Shown here in pieces: positions 33,172 to 43,937 of a DNA stretch of 64,000 nt. The notes beneath the pieces are model-generated. The model saw only the letters and a list, made by a program, of their open reading frames with translations. It was not told where the DNA came from and searched no databases. This DNA comes from Oceanicoccus sp. KOV_DT_Chl (GTDB lineage Bacteria > Pseudomonadota > Gammaproteobacteria > Pseudomonadales > Dasaniaceae), in contig NZ_FQLF01000002.1 in the NCBI RefSeq assembly GCF_900120175.1, positions 496,001 through 560,000 of the forward strand, given 5' to 3'. The translations under genes were made by a program, and so were the position numbers. The first letter of the stretch is position 1. Every line of letters starts with the position of its first letter.

Positions 33172-34575
33172 TTACCGTCTCCCCACTTCACTAATCAACG
33201 CCTTCGACAAGGCCACCGCAGTCACCATAGCCTCAATAGCAATACGCTCATTAGTCCCATGCACCGAACTACTATCTTCCATCTGCACAGTAAACGGATG
33301 AAAGCGATAAATGTTTTCAGTTAACCCTACATAGTGCGGCGTATCCGTACTGGCAGTCAGTAAGCCCGGCGTCACCAGCGCGTTAGGTAACACACTATTG
33401 ATAGCTGCTTTTATGCGCTGATAACCAGGGCCATTGATATCAGCTACTGGTGGATTAGTCTTCCAGTCGCTGGCACTGATTTCAATTGCGGGATCATCAA
33501 TAATTGTTTTCACCGCGGCAATAAGTTGCGCGGGGGTAAAACCAGGCAGCAGACGAAAATTGACCTTGGCTTCAGCCTGCTGGGGAATCACGTTTTCTTT
33601 GATGCCTGCATTGAACATAGTAACCGCCGTGGTATTACGCACCATGCCCTGACTAGCGGAATCTTTGCCCATCCCATAGGCCAGCAGCGGTGCACTGAAC
33701 CATTGATTGCGCATCAAAAAACCCTTCACACCATCAATTTCCTCGCCCAGTACCGCCAACATATCGCTGACCGGCGCAATTAATTCTGGCGCAAACGGCG
33801 CTTCATGCAGGCGAGTAACCGCTTGCGATAAATGAATAATGGCATTATCGGCAACGGGCCGAGATGAGTGGCCGCCTGCGCCGCTTGTCTTAAGCGTTAG
33901 AGTGACATAGGTTTTCTCCGCCAGCGATACCATCGCCAGGGGTTTGTTTGGCAGCAACGGACTTTGGGTCACCACCATGCCACCTTCCCCGACCATATAC
34001 TGCAAGGTGACACCACGCGCTTTGAGGTGAGCCGCAACCTTAGCCGCGCCTTCATTGCCACCAATTTCTTCATCATGGACGATCGAAAATAATAGGCTGC
34101 GCTGAGGTTGATAGCCACTGGCTAAAAGAGCTTCAATTGCTTCCAACGTCGCAATAACGGCGGACTTATCATCAAGCGCGCCACGCCCCCAAATATAGCC
34201 ATCAGCAATCACGCCCGCAAAAGGCAACTGTGTCCAATCAGTTTCGGTACCCGGCTCAACCGGTACCACATCATAATGCGCATCCAGCAACACCGGCTTA
34301 AGCTCAGCTTGAGTACCAGGCCAGCTGAGCAACAGACTGTAATCGCCCACTACTTCTACTTGTAAACGAGAAAAAGTGGTGGGGTAGGTATCGCGAAGAA
34401 ACTGATGAAATGCACTAAAAACGCTGTAATCAATAGTGCTAGTGTCTTGATAACTCACTGTTTGGTAACGAATAGCCTGAGCTAAATGTCCTACTGCTGG
34501 TGAGAGTGGTGAGGCGGTCAAAAACTCTGCAAAAAATACTAGCGACGCGATCAATGGCAAATTAATAGATTTCAT
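33172..34575 (-). CDS. M20 family metallopeptidase (PM20D1-like), exported
   Basis: A 467-residue peptidase with an N-terminal signal peptide (INLPLIASLVFFAEFLTASP). The M20 metal-binding motifs are visible: LDAHYDVVP near residue 100, the bridging Asp in WGRGALDDKSAV near 135, the catalytic Glu pair in HDEEIGGNEGA near 165, and a late His in FHPFTVQMEDSSSVHGTNE. The dimerisation domain (GGHSSRPVADNAI) is present. The layout resembles carboxypeptidase PM20D1, which hydrolyses N-acyl amino acids. The physiological substrate here is unknown. Confidence 0.87.
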   Translation of the reverse strand: MKSINLPLIASLVFFAEFLTASPLSPAVGHLAQAIRYQTVSYQDTSTIDYSVFSAFHQFLRDTYPTTFSRLQVEVVGDYSLLLSWPGTQAELKPVLLDAHYDVVPVEPGTETDWTQLPFAGVIADGYIWGRGALDDKSAVIATLEAIEALLASGYQPQRSLLFSIVHDEEIGGNEGAAKVAAHLKARGVTLQYMVGEGGMVVTQSPLLPNKPLAMVSLAEKTYVTLTLKTSGAGGHSSRPVADNAIIHLSQAVTRLHEAPFAPELIAPVSDMLAVLGEEIDGVKGFLMRNQWFSAPLLAYGMGKDSASQGMVRNTTAVTMFNAGIKENVIPQQAEAKVNFRLLPGFTPAQLIAAVKTIIDDPAIEISASDWKTNPPVADINGPGYQRIKAAINSVLPNALVTPGLLTASTDTPHYVGLTENIYRFHPFTVQMEDSSSVHGTNERIAIEAMVTAVALSKALISEVGRR

Positions 34576-34691
34576 AGTTGAAAGTTCTTCGGCTATTTGA
34601 GTGAATCAAAACAGATGGGAGACAGCTTCGCTAATTACGATTAGATAAACTGCGCACTGACAAGCCAAACGAAAACGCAGAGATAAGCTCG

Positions 34692-36021
34692 TCAACTAGC
34701 GGCCAACTCGGCAATCGTTTGCACGCAATATTCGACTTCTTCAGCCGTATTGATCAAACCTGGAGCCAAGCGTGCGTAAGAAGGGTTGTACGGTGCTTGA
34801 GTGGCAATAATCCGGTGTTTTTTAAAGGTCGACACGGTATCCATAGGCCCTACCTTATCGACCTCAAACGCCACGATGCCCGACGTGAGGCGCTGATCAA
34901 CCGGTGTGTGTAAATGAACGCCTTTAATGTTAGCCAACCCCAGCTTAAGCTGACGGTTTAAGTCGTGTATACGACTGCTTACCCGCGCTTTGCCAATCGC
35001 CAGATGAAAATCAAAAGCCTCGTTCATAGCCCAGCGATGCTCAAAAGCATGAGTGCCACCTGGCGTTAGCGCAGTGGCAGGGTTGATCGGTTTTTCCGGC
35101 AGGAATTTCATCCACATTAAAAACGCCTGCTGATCGAAGGTCGGAATGATCGGTGATACCGCCGGCCAAGCATGTTCCGCCCCCATAAAATACCGGTACC
35201 ACGTGACCAAACATCCACTTGTGGGTACCGGCGATAAAAAAATCACAACCCATCGCTTGAATATCAATATCTTCTACACCAAAGCCGTGGACGCCATCAA
35301 CACAGAGTAATGCCCGATCGCCTCACTGCGGCCACGATTGGCTTCGGCAACTAACTGGGAAATTTCGGCAATCGGCAACTTTATCCCGGTGCCCGAATGC
35401 ACCCAGGTGATGGCGATAATACGCGTGCGGGCATTGATCGCCCGTTTAATACGCCCGAGGATTTCATCAATACTGGCTAAGGCAGGTTTATCGTAAAGTG
35501 CGATACGCGAAATACTGGCACCGCTACGCTGGGCACTAAAGGCCAGCGAATTATAGGTCGCATAATGATCGTGTTCGGTGGTGAGAATTTCCTGATCGGC
35601 GCGAATACTTAAGCCACCATACAAAAGCCCCAAGCCCTCCGTGGTGCTTTGCATCAGAGCAATATCCTGCGGCCGCCCATTAATATAATTCGCCGCAGCG
35701 GCCAGCACTGCTTGCTCAGCAGCATGCTCTTCCTCCAGCAAATAACTGGCCGGATTGAGATCGAGCGCACGACGGTGTTTGTCGATAGCGCGAGTTACCG
35801 CTAGCGGCTGTGACGCCAGCAGAAAACCGCTCATATGAACCCACTGCGGATCCAGCGGAAACTGGCGCGGATTTGTGCCCAATTGGCAGCAGCTAAATCG
35901 GTGGTGGCTAACAGGGGAGTATCAGCAGCGGTTGCAGAAGCTGCTCCGGCTAAAGCCGCTGCCCCAAAGCCACGCTGGTGTTTTTGATAAAATCTCTACG
36001 ATGATTGTTTACATCAGCCAT
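34692..36021 (-). pseudogene. Tat-exported class V aminotransferase (isopenicillin-N-epimerase-like), broken by five frameshifts as given
   Basis: From the ATG at 36021 (preceded by AAGGAT) the protein starts MADVNNHRRDFIKNTSVALG, a twin-arginine signal. Homology then runs through five breaks: runs at 35962-35965, about 35866-35870, 35313-35315, about 35215 and 35180-35184. Each is repaired by adding one G/C. The restored protein is about 440 residues with the PLP Lys in FFIAGTHKWMFG, LLCVDGVHGFG, and TPGGTHAFEHRWA. Class V enzymes of this kind act as desulfurases, epimerases or lyases; the substrate is unknown. Because the number of breaks is high I call it a pseudogene as given, but sequence error explains it equally well. 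Confidence 0.75.
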
Positions 36022-36182
36022 CAGTTGATCCTTGGTTTTTTTATTATAGGCAGAATAACAAGTCATGGCTTCAACCCTCTATGAAAAACTGGTAGCCAGA
36101 AATCGTTTATCCAAGTTGCGCCCAAATCATAACTTAAAGGGGGAGTAATCAAAGGGAGCGTAACTAATATTTAATGATCAAC

Positions 36183-36330
36183 GTGGAGTCAGATGAAAGT
36201 GGGGTCAGATGAAACCTTTTCTGCAGAGTCCAGTCTGGACTGATAAAGGTTTTCTGATTAAACACTGTGCCAACGGTTTCTAACTGGGGGACAACGCAAA
36301 ATATTGACCTGTCCCCGCACCGGCCGCGTT
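36183..36330 (+). repeat. Interspersed repeat, copy B
   Basis: About 148 bases in the same orientation as copies A and C. It opens with a short doubled head (GTGGAGTCAGATGAAA then GTGGGGTCAGATGAAA), contains GATAAAGGTTTTCTGATTAA and CCAACGGTTTCTAACTGGGG, and ends CCTGTCCCCGCACCGGCCGCG. Compared with copy C it has lost about 17 bases from the middle of the terminal hairpin. The rest of the gap 36022-36420 shows no gene. Confidence 0.8.
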
Positions 36331-36364
36331 GAGTTCAGCCGTATACTTAACTTACTTACAGCCA

Positions 36365-36402
36365 TAAAAAAAGCCCCACCCAAAAATGTTGGCGAGGCTT
36401 AA
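36365..36402 (-). terminator. Rho-independent terminator of the serine hydrolase gene
   Basis: On the minus strand AAGCCTCGCC and GGTGGGGCTT can pair around an AACATTTTTG loop and are followed by a run of T. It starts about 20 bases after the stop codon at 36421. Confidence 0.8.
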
Positions 36403-36420
36403 GGGGGGGTAACTTAACTA

Positions 36421-38943
36421 TTAACTGCCGCAGATACTGCTAATTTTATTAAGCTCAGTTTCAGCGCCACCAAAGGCATAACTACCACTATCGCTCACAT
36501 AATAAAATATGGCGCCGTTAGGAAACATCACCACGCCAATACCACCGTAACCAGACATATAACTAACCCATGAACCTACAGGACATAGAGGACTAGAACG
36601 CTGCCCCATATCATATGTCCACACTCCGTTGAGGTATCTTGATTCCGAGCCGTAGGTTTCCAAACCCAGATCACCACCCTTAACCAGCATGTCATCCATA
36701 ATGTCGCCATCGAGTACTTGCTGGCCATTAATCACACCACGATCATTAATCAACTGAGCCAACTTCACCATGTCATCACTGTGCCATGTCATCCCGTGAC
36801 TCCAATAGGGGTCGGCCAGCGAATCTTCAGTACGAACTGTGGTGTAGGTAACCGGGCTAAGTTTCAGCGGTTTATAAACCTCATCAACTAACTTGTCGAA
36901 TAGATCGCCAGAACTGTAGTTATCCATTGCCAAACCAGCTATGTAGGTATCTGAAGAGTGATAAGAAAAATGCGTATTGGGTGTGTCTTTACGTATATAT
37001 CGTTCACATGCATGAGCGATTTTTTCATCATGGGTAAAGGTTAGGAAAAACTGATTAACCACCGCGCTGCTACCTTCATCACCCTCATAAGAGGATAAGC
37101 GATAGTTACCGGTTGCCATGTCCAATGCATTTTCTACCGTTACATCACTCCAGACAGAAGCAGTCCCATTAATACCATCCTGACATTCAGCAACATTAGT
37201 GGATACCATGATATTGCGGGCACTGCTGTTTTGTTTTACCAGCAAGGCGAAGGCAAAATTTGCAACAGCGGTTTTGGCCGTAGAGTAAGAAGGCAAACCC
37301 ATCACTTCACAAAAAGGGTAATCGCCATGCCGCGTACTGCAGGGTGCCGCATAGTGAATGCCGTTATAAAACACACCATGAGTAGTGGGGGCTGACAACT
37401 GCTCAGTAGCAAAATTTGCCGCAATAACATTGGGGTAGTCGTCACTTATTTCAGCAAGCGGTTTTACCGGCAAACGATTAAGCACTTCCGCTTCATAATC
37501 TGTAATTAGGCTAGCCGCTGCCGAAACACTACCAGCAACATATTGGGCAGGGACTAAACCCCACAAATCATACTGAAAGTATAAACAGGTTTCGCCGCCC
37601 ACTTGCACGGCTACATTGGTGATTGAACCATCGTCTTTAAAGGCAAAAGTTAGCACGCCATTATGGGTGCAGTTAGCCTGATTTTCTTGTAACGCAAACG
37701 GTATAGCAACACGACTATAGCCATTATCATTATTTTCATCCCAAACTCGGCCGGGTTCTAAAATATAGCTCCAGTCTTGATAATCTGGCGCACCAATTTT
37801 ACCGCTCACGCTTAAACCGCGTGTTTTAGGAATAATGTGTGAACCTACTTGCACAAACTCAAAATCAAACGCCGGCAAAGTGCCTGGGCTATTGTAGTTA
37901 CCCGCCTGAGCACGACCTGATGTGGTTTCATTAAAGTTCATCACGGTTGGATTGCCGCCATTGAGAACCAAACGACCCTGAAACGTATTAGTGGGCTCTT
38001 GCGCGCTAGAATTATCAGCATCAATTTCAGCCACACCGTGACTGTATTGAGAAAAATCCATCACGCTTAAGCTAGAGCCGTTTAATTGACTAAGGGTTAA
38101 GGCAGTACGCGCAACATTACCGTCACCGCTAAATACATGCAGGTCACCTGATGGCGTGGGTGGATCGGGAGGTGTGCCTACCCCTGTACCACTTAGAGAA
38201 ACGGTTTGATTACTGTCGTTATTAGCAATAGTCAGTGTCGCACTAAAACTGGTTTCTGCGTTTGGCGTAAACACCAAATCAAATGAACAGTCATTACTGG
38301 CAGCAACCGTTGTGTTGCTACAGCCATCATTGACCAGACTAAAGGGCGTACTAGCGCCGCTAATAGTGGTCACATTTAAACCGGCATTACCGCTGTTAGT
38401 AATGGTAACGGTATTCGTTGAGTTCTCACCCACCAACACACTGCCAAAAGCACCACTACCCGCTACATTAATACTTGGCACCGGCACACCAGCACCAATA
38501 ATACTAATGCCATCGGCATAGCAGTAATCTGCAGCGGAACCGGTTTGCACATAACGGATATGGGTTGTGCCACCATTGGTGGTAGTCATAGCCGTGGTAA
38601 ACGTACCGTTATCCTGGACCTTATTCAAAGTAATTAATGAATTACCCCAGTTAACACCATCCTCAGAAACATAGACATCACAGTAGTTATTAGTTTCCAA
38701 ACTGGTTGCAGCCAGAGCGACGGTCACATCACCATCAGCCGCAAAACTGCGTTCTGCGGTAGCTCCACCCTTAAGTCGCATGGAATAAGCACCGATTGTT
38801 TTACTGGTATTTATTGTTACAGTGCCCGATGTATTCCATCCAGCAAAATCGCCATCTTCAAAATCTTCGGTTACATCAGCTACCACGGCTATCGACATTG
38901 TCGATAAGATAAAGGCCAATGAATGTTTTTTTATCGTATTCAT
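36421..38943 (-). CDS. Exported beta-lactamase-like serine hydrolase with N-terminal choice-of-anchor D domain
   Basis: An 840-residue protein with a Sec signal peptide (SLAFILSTMSIAVVA). Residues about 25-150 are a beta-sandwich (DFEDGDFAGWNTSGTV...), about 155-255 form an ASPM/choice-of-anchor D repeat (VAGSGAFGSVLVGENSTNTVTITNSGNAGLNVT...), and the C-terminal half from about 530 is a class C beta-lactamase/serine-hydrolase fold with SYSTAK as the SxxK motif. Such enzymes are usually esterases or peptidases rather than true beta-lactamases. The substrate is unknown; the N-terminal modules suggest surface or matrix attachment. It is flanked by repeat copies B and C. Confidence 0.8.
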   Translation of the reverse strand: MNTIKKHSLAFILSTMSIAVVADVTEDFEDGDFAGWNTSGTVTINTSKTIGAYSMRLKGGATAERSFAADGDVTVALAATSLETNNYCDVYVSEDGVNWGNSLITLNKVQDNGTFTTAMTTTNGGTTHIRYVQTGSAADYCYADGISIIGAGVPVPSINVAGSGAFGSVLVGENSTNTVTITNSGNAGLNVTTISGASTPFSLVNDGCSNTTVAASNDCSFDLVFTPNAETSFSATLTIANNDSNQTVSLSGTGVGTPPDPPTPSGDLHVFSGDGNVARTALTLSQLNGSSLSVMDFSQYSHGVAEIDADNSSAQEPTNTFQGRLVLNGGNPTVMNFNETTSGRAQAGNYNSPGTLPAFDFEFVQVGSHIIPKTRGLSVSGKIGAPDYQDWSYILEPGRVWDENNDNGYSRVAIPFALQENQANCTHNGVLTFAFKDDGSITNVAVQVGGETCLYFQYDLWGLVPAQYVAGSVSAAASLITDYEAEVLNRLPVKPLAEISDDYPNVIAANFATEQLSAPTTHGVFYNGIHYAAPCSTRHGDYPFCEVMGLPSYSTAKTAVANFAFALLVKQNSSARNIMVSTNVAECQDGINGTASVWSDVTVENALDMATGNYRLSSYEGDEGSSAVVNQFFLTFTHDEKIAHACERYIRKDTPNTHFSYHSSDTYIAGLAMDNYSSGDLFDKLVDEVYKPLKLSPVTYTTVRTEDSLADPYWSHGMTWHSDDMVKLAQLINDRGVINGQQVLDGDIMDDMLVKGGDLGLETYGSESRYLNGVWTYDMGQRSSPLCPVGSWVSYMSGYGGIGVVMFPNGAIFYYVSDSGSYAFGGAETELNKISSICGS

Positions 38944-39280
38944 ATTTGATCCTCAATTAGTTATTTCCTGACTCAATCAACACTTGTATCCATTACAAAT
39001 GAAAATAGTTTGGGCTAACCAATTTGATCAAAATCCAACACACACCCGCCCTCTACATACCAGTAATAAAAAGTAGGTAGCTATTTTTTATTATTTGAGA
39101 ATGGTTGTAATCAAAATGTGGAATCGATACTAACCAGCCTATTTTTTAAAAATAGAGCCAGTTAAACATAGGGTATGGGGCCAGAAATCAAAGCGGTCGT
39201 AATGAATTTTTATTGATCAAGGTTCAGTGAGATAGTTTTTTCAATTTAGAAGCTAAAATTTTTTCAAGCTGCGTTCGTTA
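38944..39280. other. Intergenic region upstream of the serine hydrolase
   Basis: AT-rich, gene-free sequence of 337 bases. It should carry the promoter for the serine hydrolase. I see no RNA or ORF before repeat copy C begins. Confidence 0.5.
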
Positions 39281-39432
39281 AAAAGTGGGGGCAGATGAAA
39301 CTTATAAGTAGATCCCACTCTGACTGATAAAGGTTTTCTAATCAGGCGCAGCGCCAACGGTTTCTACCTGGGGACAGAGCAAATTTTGCGGTCAACGCAA
39401 AATCTTGGTCTGTCCCCGCACCGTGCCGCGTT
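39281..39432 (+). repeat. Interspersed repeat, copy C, with terminal hairpin
   Basis: The fullest copy. After the shared head (AAAAGTGGGGGCAGATGAAA) and core it ends in a nested inverted repeat: GGGGACAGA at 39370-39378 pairs with TCTGTCCCC at 39409-39417, and inside it ATTTTGCG at 39383-39390 pairs with CGCAAAAT at 39396-39403 around a five-base loop. Such hairpin-ended, non-coding repeats resemble REP-type elements moved by Y1 (RAYT) transposases; no transposase is in the window. Confidence 0.8.
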
Positions 39433-39718
39433 AAGAGGGTTCTTCCGGATAGGTGGTACTAACCGATGACTGCGACCTTGACCGGATAAAGAGCGGATCG
39501 GGCGTAGCCCGTGACAGAGCCCTGCGCTCCGAGTTTTGTTAAAGCTGTCGCAACCACAGGATAAAGCTGAAGTTTTAAAAAATTAAGTGAGCCAGCCATA
39601 AGCCCGATTTTGACTTTATAAAAAGCGGATCGGGCGCAGCCCGTGACAGAGCCCGGCGCTCCGAGTTTTGCTAAAACTATCGCAACGACAGGATAAAGCT
39701 GAAGTTTTAAAAAATTAA

Positions 39719-40101
<383 letters not shown>

Positions 40102-40132
40102 CGGCGAGTGTACTCTTAATCCTGCTTAGAGG

Positions 40133-40973
40133 CTATGGCTTCTGCTGGTCCAAACCATATTGATAGAGCGTGTTCTTTTTCACCCCGGTGATTTTGGCCG
40201 CCAGCGCCGCTGCTTGCTTCAGCGGTAGCTCTGCCGCCAACAAATCAAACACCCGCTCACCTTCACTATTCCATCACTAATTTTGCTGCAACCGCGCACT
40301 AACAACACACATTCACCCTTCTGCTGATGGTGATCAGCGGCCACCCATGCGGCCAATTCGGCCACTGGCAGGCGTTTGATGGTTTCAAAGGTTTTGGTGA
40401 GTTCGCGGGCCATCACAACTTCCCGCGTAGCACCAAATACGGCTGCCATATCCTGCAAACAGTCCAGTAACCGGTGCGGTGCTTCGTAAAAGATCAGCGT
40501 GCGGGTCTCTTCCATTAGTGCCTGTAGCTGTTTAATACGGGCTTGTTGCTTGGCATTAAGAAACCCTTCGAATACAAAGCGGTCTGAAGGTAAACCCGCG
40601 GCACTTAAAGCGGCGATAGCGGCACTGGCACCGGGAATGGGAATAACCTTGATACCCGCAGTGAGGGCCGCATCAACCAAGCGATAGCCAGGATCAGAAA
40701 TTAAGGCGTGCCGGCATCCGATATCAGCGCAACACTATTGCCGTTGCGCACGCGCTCGATCAAATTATCAACAGTCACCGTGCCGGAGTGATCGTGGTAG
40801 GCAATCATCGGGGTGCCGATATCGAAATGCTGCATTAAACGCTTGCTGTGACGGGTATCTTCGGCAGCAATGACATCTACCGATTGTAGTACCGCCACTG
40901 CACGCGGTACCATGTCGGCTAAATTTCCGATGGGTGTTGCAACTACATATAATGCACTCTCTATCACGGCCAA
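40133..40973 (-). CDS. rsmI: 16S rRNA 2'-O-ribose C1402 methyltransferase (frameshifted as given)
   Basis: RsmI methylates the ribose of C1402 in 16S rRNA using SAM. The N-terminal piece carries [19 protein letters not shown] and [16 protein letters not shown] and stops after ISDAGTP; adding one T at 40703-40704 restores [16 protein letters not shown] second break after GCSKISDG (AA at 40269-40270 read for AAA) restores [40 protein letters not shown], the family's C-terminal tail. The restored protein is about 281 residues. It is divergent from lpoA, as in E. coli. Confidence 0.9.
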
Positions 40974-41016
40974 CTCTCGCTATTGAATATCGCTTTAGCC
41001 TAACAATGTAGAGACA

Positions 41017-42895
41017 ATGAGAACAACTTTTTATTAGTATTGATCAGTTTTGTGTTGTTATCCTGCGGCGGCCAACCCCGCCAGGACGGTAAGCAAACAC
41101 CGTCGCTCAGCAGTGCTGAAACTATTCAGCAATTACTCACTCAAGCCGACAACAGCCCCAGCCCGCAAAAAGAAGACCTGTTGCTGGCTGCAGCCGAATT
41201 GTTGTTACAGGAAGGCAAGCGCGATCTGGTTGAGAGCATCATCAATAATTTACAAACTGAATCTCTGCCACTGCGACAGTTTGCCGACTACACCGAAATC
41301 AGTTGCCGCTTGCAAATCCAACGCGGCAATTATGAAGATGCGCTACAGATTCTTGAACATCAACGGCTACAGCAAAACCTCGATAATTTACCGCAACACA
41401 ATCAACTCACACTGAGTTTATTACAAGCCGAAATTCTGGCGCGCCTGGGCAGCCATATTGCCAGCGCCCAGCAGCGGATTTATATCAACCCGCTACTTAA
41501 TGCCGAAGATCAAATAAGTAACCGCGAAGCCATCTGGGACTCACTGATGTATGTGCCGATGGAAGATATTAAACATTATCTGACCAGCAGTTTTCGCGGC
41601 GAGTATCAGGGCTGGCTACAACTGGCATTAATCGCCAAAGAAAATCAGGGCGATCTGGATTTACAAGTGGCGCAATTAGAACAATGGAGACAGCTGTGGC
41701 CAGAACATCCGCTAATCAGCAACTGCCCGGCGGGTTAGCGCTAATTCAGGAACTGGCAGCTAATCGCCCGCAACATGTAGCGCTGCTACTGCCACTCACC
41801 GGCAACTTGGCGCCCTTTGGTAAAGCCGTACGCGATGGCTTTATTGCGGCCAGCTATGACACGGCTAGTCGTGGCGGCAAAGTCCCCCGCTTAACTATCT
41901 ATGACACGGAAAATCACGCCGACTTTATTGCCCTCTACAAGCAAGCAGTCGCCGATGGCGCCCAAATGATTGTAGGCCCACTGGAAAAAGAACGACTGCG
42001 CTTATTATTTGATGAAGTAAGTTTGCCTGTGCCCACCCTGGGGCTGAATAGAATCGAAGATTATGGCGAGCCGCCAGAGCAATTATTTCAGTTTGGTTTA
42101 GCGCCACAGGATGAAGCCCACCAAATCGCAGAAATTGCCCGACTGGAGAATAAAAAACAGGCTTTGATTATCAGCCCACAAGGGGAATGGGGAGACATCA
42201 ATAGCAAGGCATTTTCCGACTACTGGCAACAGCTGGGCGGCACCACTATTGGCCGCAGTATTTACAGCGGCCAAGACGATTATTCCAGCTCAACAAAAGA
42301 TGCCTTACACCTGCAACAAAGTGAAGATCGCGCCAAACGTATCGAGAAAATTATCGGTGAGCGCATTGAGTTCAACCCTCGCCGCCGCCAGGATATCGAC
42401 ATGGTGTTCATGCTAGCCCGGCCACAGGAAGCCCGCTCACTAAAACCGTTATTAGCTTATCACTATGCTGGCGACATACCCGTCTACGGCACCTCCCGTA
42501 TGTACACAGGCTATGAAGACAAAGTCAAAAACCGCGACCTCGACGGTATACGCTTTACCGACATGCCCTGGGTGTTAGAAAAACCCTCAGCACTGCATCA
42601 ACTGATCGACAAGGAAATTGAGCAGAGCAAACAATACCAGCGCATGTACGCACTCGGTATCGACAGCTTCCAATTACACCCGCGTCTGCGACAGCTACAG
42701 GAAATGACTAACAGCCGCGTCTACGGCCAGACTGGACGACTAAAATTAAATGAACAACGCGAAATAGTACGACAAATGTTATTTGCTAAAATCAGCTACG
42801 GCAAAACTAAAATTATTCCGATGGCTAGCCAAAGCGTAAACTTGCAACTTTCAACCAAGGATGGTGTCAACAATGCTGGAGCGATGGCGAACTAA
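41017..42895 (+). CDS. lpoA: Penicillin-binding protein activator LpoA (LppC family; frameshifted as given)
   Basis: An outer-membrane lipoprotein that activates the bifunctional peptidoglycan synthase PBP1A. Adding one A at 41022-41023 joins the ATG at 41017 to the leader NNFLLVLISFVLLSCGG, whose lipobox is LLSC. The N-terminal TPR-like half (about 1-230) breaks at 41711, where G should be GG, restoring HPANQQLPGGLALIQELAANRPQHVALLLPLTG. The C-terminal half is a periplasmic-binding-protein fold. Restored length is about 627 residues, typical for the family. It starts the lpoA-yraN-diaA-dolP operon. Confidence 0.88.
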
Positions 42896-43307
42896 GCGCA
42901 AACAAGATAACCGTGCAACTTCTAACACCAGTACCACGGGCGCACATATAGAGCAACAAACCGAACACTGGCTGACACAACAAGGCCTAAGCTCGCTGCA
43001 CCGCAACTACCGCTGCCGCGAAGGTGAAATAGACTTGATAATGCGTGATGCCGAGCATCTGGTGTTTGTCGAAGTACGCTATCGCAAACGGCATCAATAT
43101 GGTGACGGTTTGGAAAGTGTCGATTGGCGCAAGCAACAAAAATTACAAAAAGCGGCAGCACATTATTTATTGCGATATCCGCAATACAATAATTATCCCT
43201 GCCGTTTTGATGTAGTGGCAGTATGCCCGCAAAACAAAGCGCAACAAGCGACTAACAACAATGCTAAACTGCATTGGTCGTGGATAAAAAATGCCTTCAG
43301 CGGTTAA
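42873..43307 (+). CDS. yraN: YraN / UPF0102 family predicted endonuclease-like protein
   Basis: A 144-residue protein of the UPF0102 family, a restriction-endonuclease-like fold. Key pattern: GAHIEQQTEHWLTQQGLSSLHRNYRCREGEIDLIMRD, then HLVFVEVRYRK, which supplies the E-x(n)-D-x(n)-ExK-like catalytic set (here EVRYRK). I start it at 42873 (MLERWRTKRK), preceded by AAGGATG; it overlaps the end of lpoA by 23 bases. Confidence 0.88.
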   Translation: MLERWRTKRKQDNRATSNTSTTGAHIEQQTEHWLTQQGLSSLHRNYRCREGEIDLIMRDAEHLVFVEVRYRKRHQYGDGLESVDWRKQQKLQKAAAHYLLRYPQYNNYPCRFDVVAVCPQNKAQQATNNNAKLHWSWIKNAFSG

Positions 43308-43341
43308 TTTATCCACACCTGAATAACACCGAGAATGTTTT

Positions 43342-43932
43342 ATGGATTTGGATCAACAGGTAATAGAGCTGTTCCATAGCAGTATCGATACCACCATGCG
43401 CACGCTTGACGAGCAAGCAGCCAGGGTTACTGACTGCGGCACATTGCTTGCCCAATGTCTTTTAAGCGAGAACAAAATCCTCTGTTGCGGCGAAGGCATT
43501 AGCGGCGCATTAGCACAGGTTTTTTGCTCACACCTATTAAATCGTTTTGATTATGAGCGCCCTGGCTTACCGGCGATCAATTTGAGTGCCGACGCCACCA
43601 CACTGATGTCGCTTAGTAGCGATAGCCACTTTAAAGATATCTTCGCTCATCAAATCCGTGCACTGGGCCAGCGCAGCGATCTATTACTAATCATTACCAA
43701 TAGCGATGCTTCTGGCACCAGCCTTGAAGCGATTAAAGCCGCTCATGACAGGGAAATGATTGTGCTGTGTTTAAGCGACCAAAGTAGCAATGATTTCTCC
43801 GCGCTACTGCAACCCGAAGATATAGAATTATGCGTACCCAGCTCCAATCGAGCGCGGGTGGCAGAAGTCCACTTGAAAATTATTAATTACTTATCCGAAC
43901 TTATTGATCTACAACTTTTTGGGAGCCACTAA
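43342..43932 (+). CDS. diaA: DnaA initiator-associating protein DiaA (SIS domain)
   Basis: A 196-residue SIS-domain protein close to phosphoheptose isomerase GmhA. Its place between yraN and the BON lipoprotein gene identifies it as DiaA, which binds DnaA and promotes initiation at oriC. Visible SIS features are KILCCGEGISGALAQVFCSHLLNRF near residue 45 and LLLIITNSDASGTSLEAIKAA near residue 115. GmhA activity cannot be excluded from sequence, but context favours DiaA. Confidence 0.87.
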   Translation: MDLDQQVIELFHSSIDTTMRTLDEQAARVTDCGTLLAQCLLSENKILCCGEGISGALAQVFCSHLLNRFDYERPGLPAINLSADATTLMSLSSDSHFKDIFAHQIRALGQRSDLLLIITNSDASGTSLEAIKAAHDREMIVLCLSDQSSNDFSALLQPEDIELCVPSSNRARVAEVHLKIINYLSELIDLQLFGSH

Positions 43933-43937
43933 TCACC

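Noticed and set aside
36421-38943. Antibiotic-resistance beta-lactamase
   Set aside because: The SxxK motif is shared by many esterases and peptidases; the large anchor modules and lack of typical class C motifs around it argue for a different hydrolase.
31207-39432. Integrated prophage or genomic island with integrase
   Set aside because: No integrase, transposase, phage structural gene, tRNA or direct attachment repeat is visible; only the small repeats are present.
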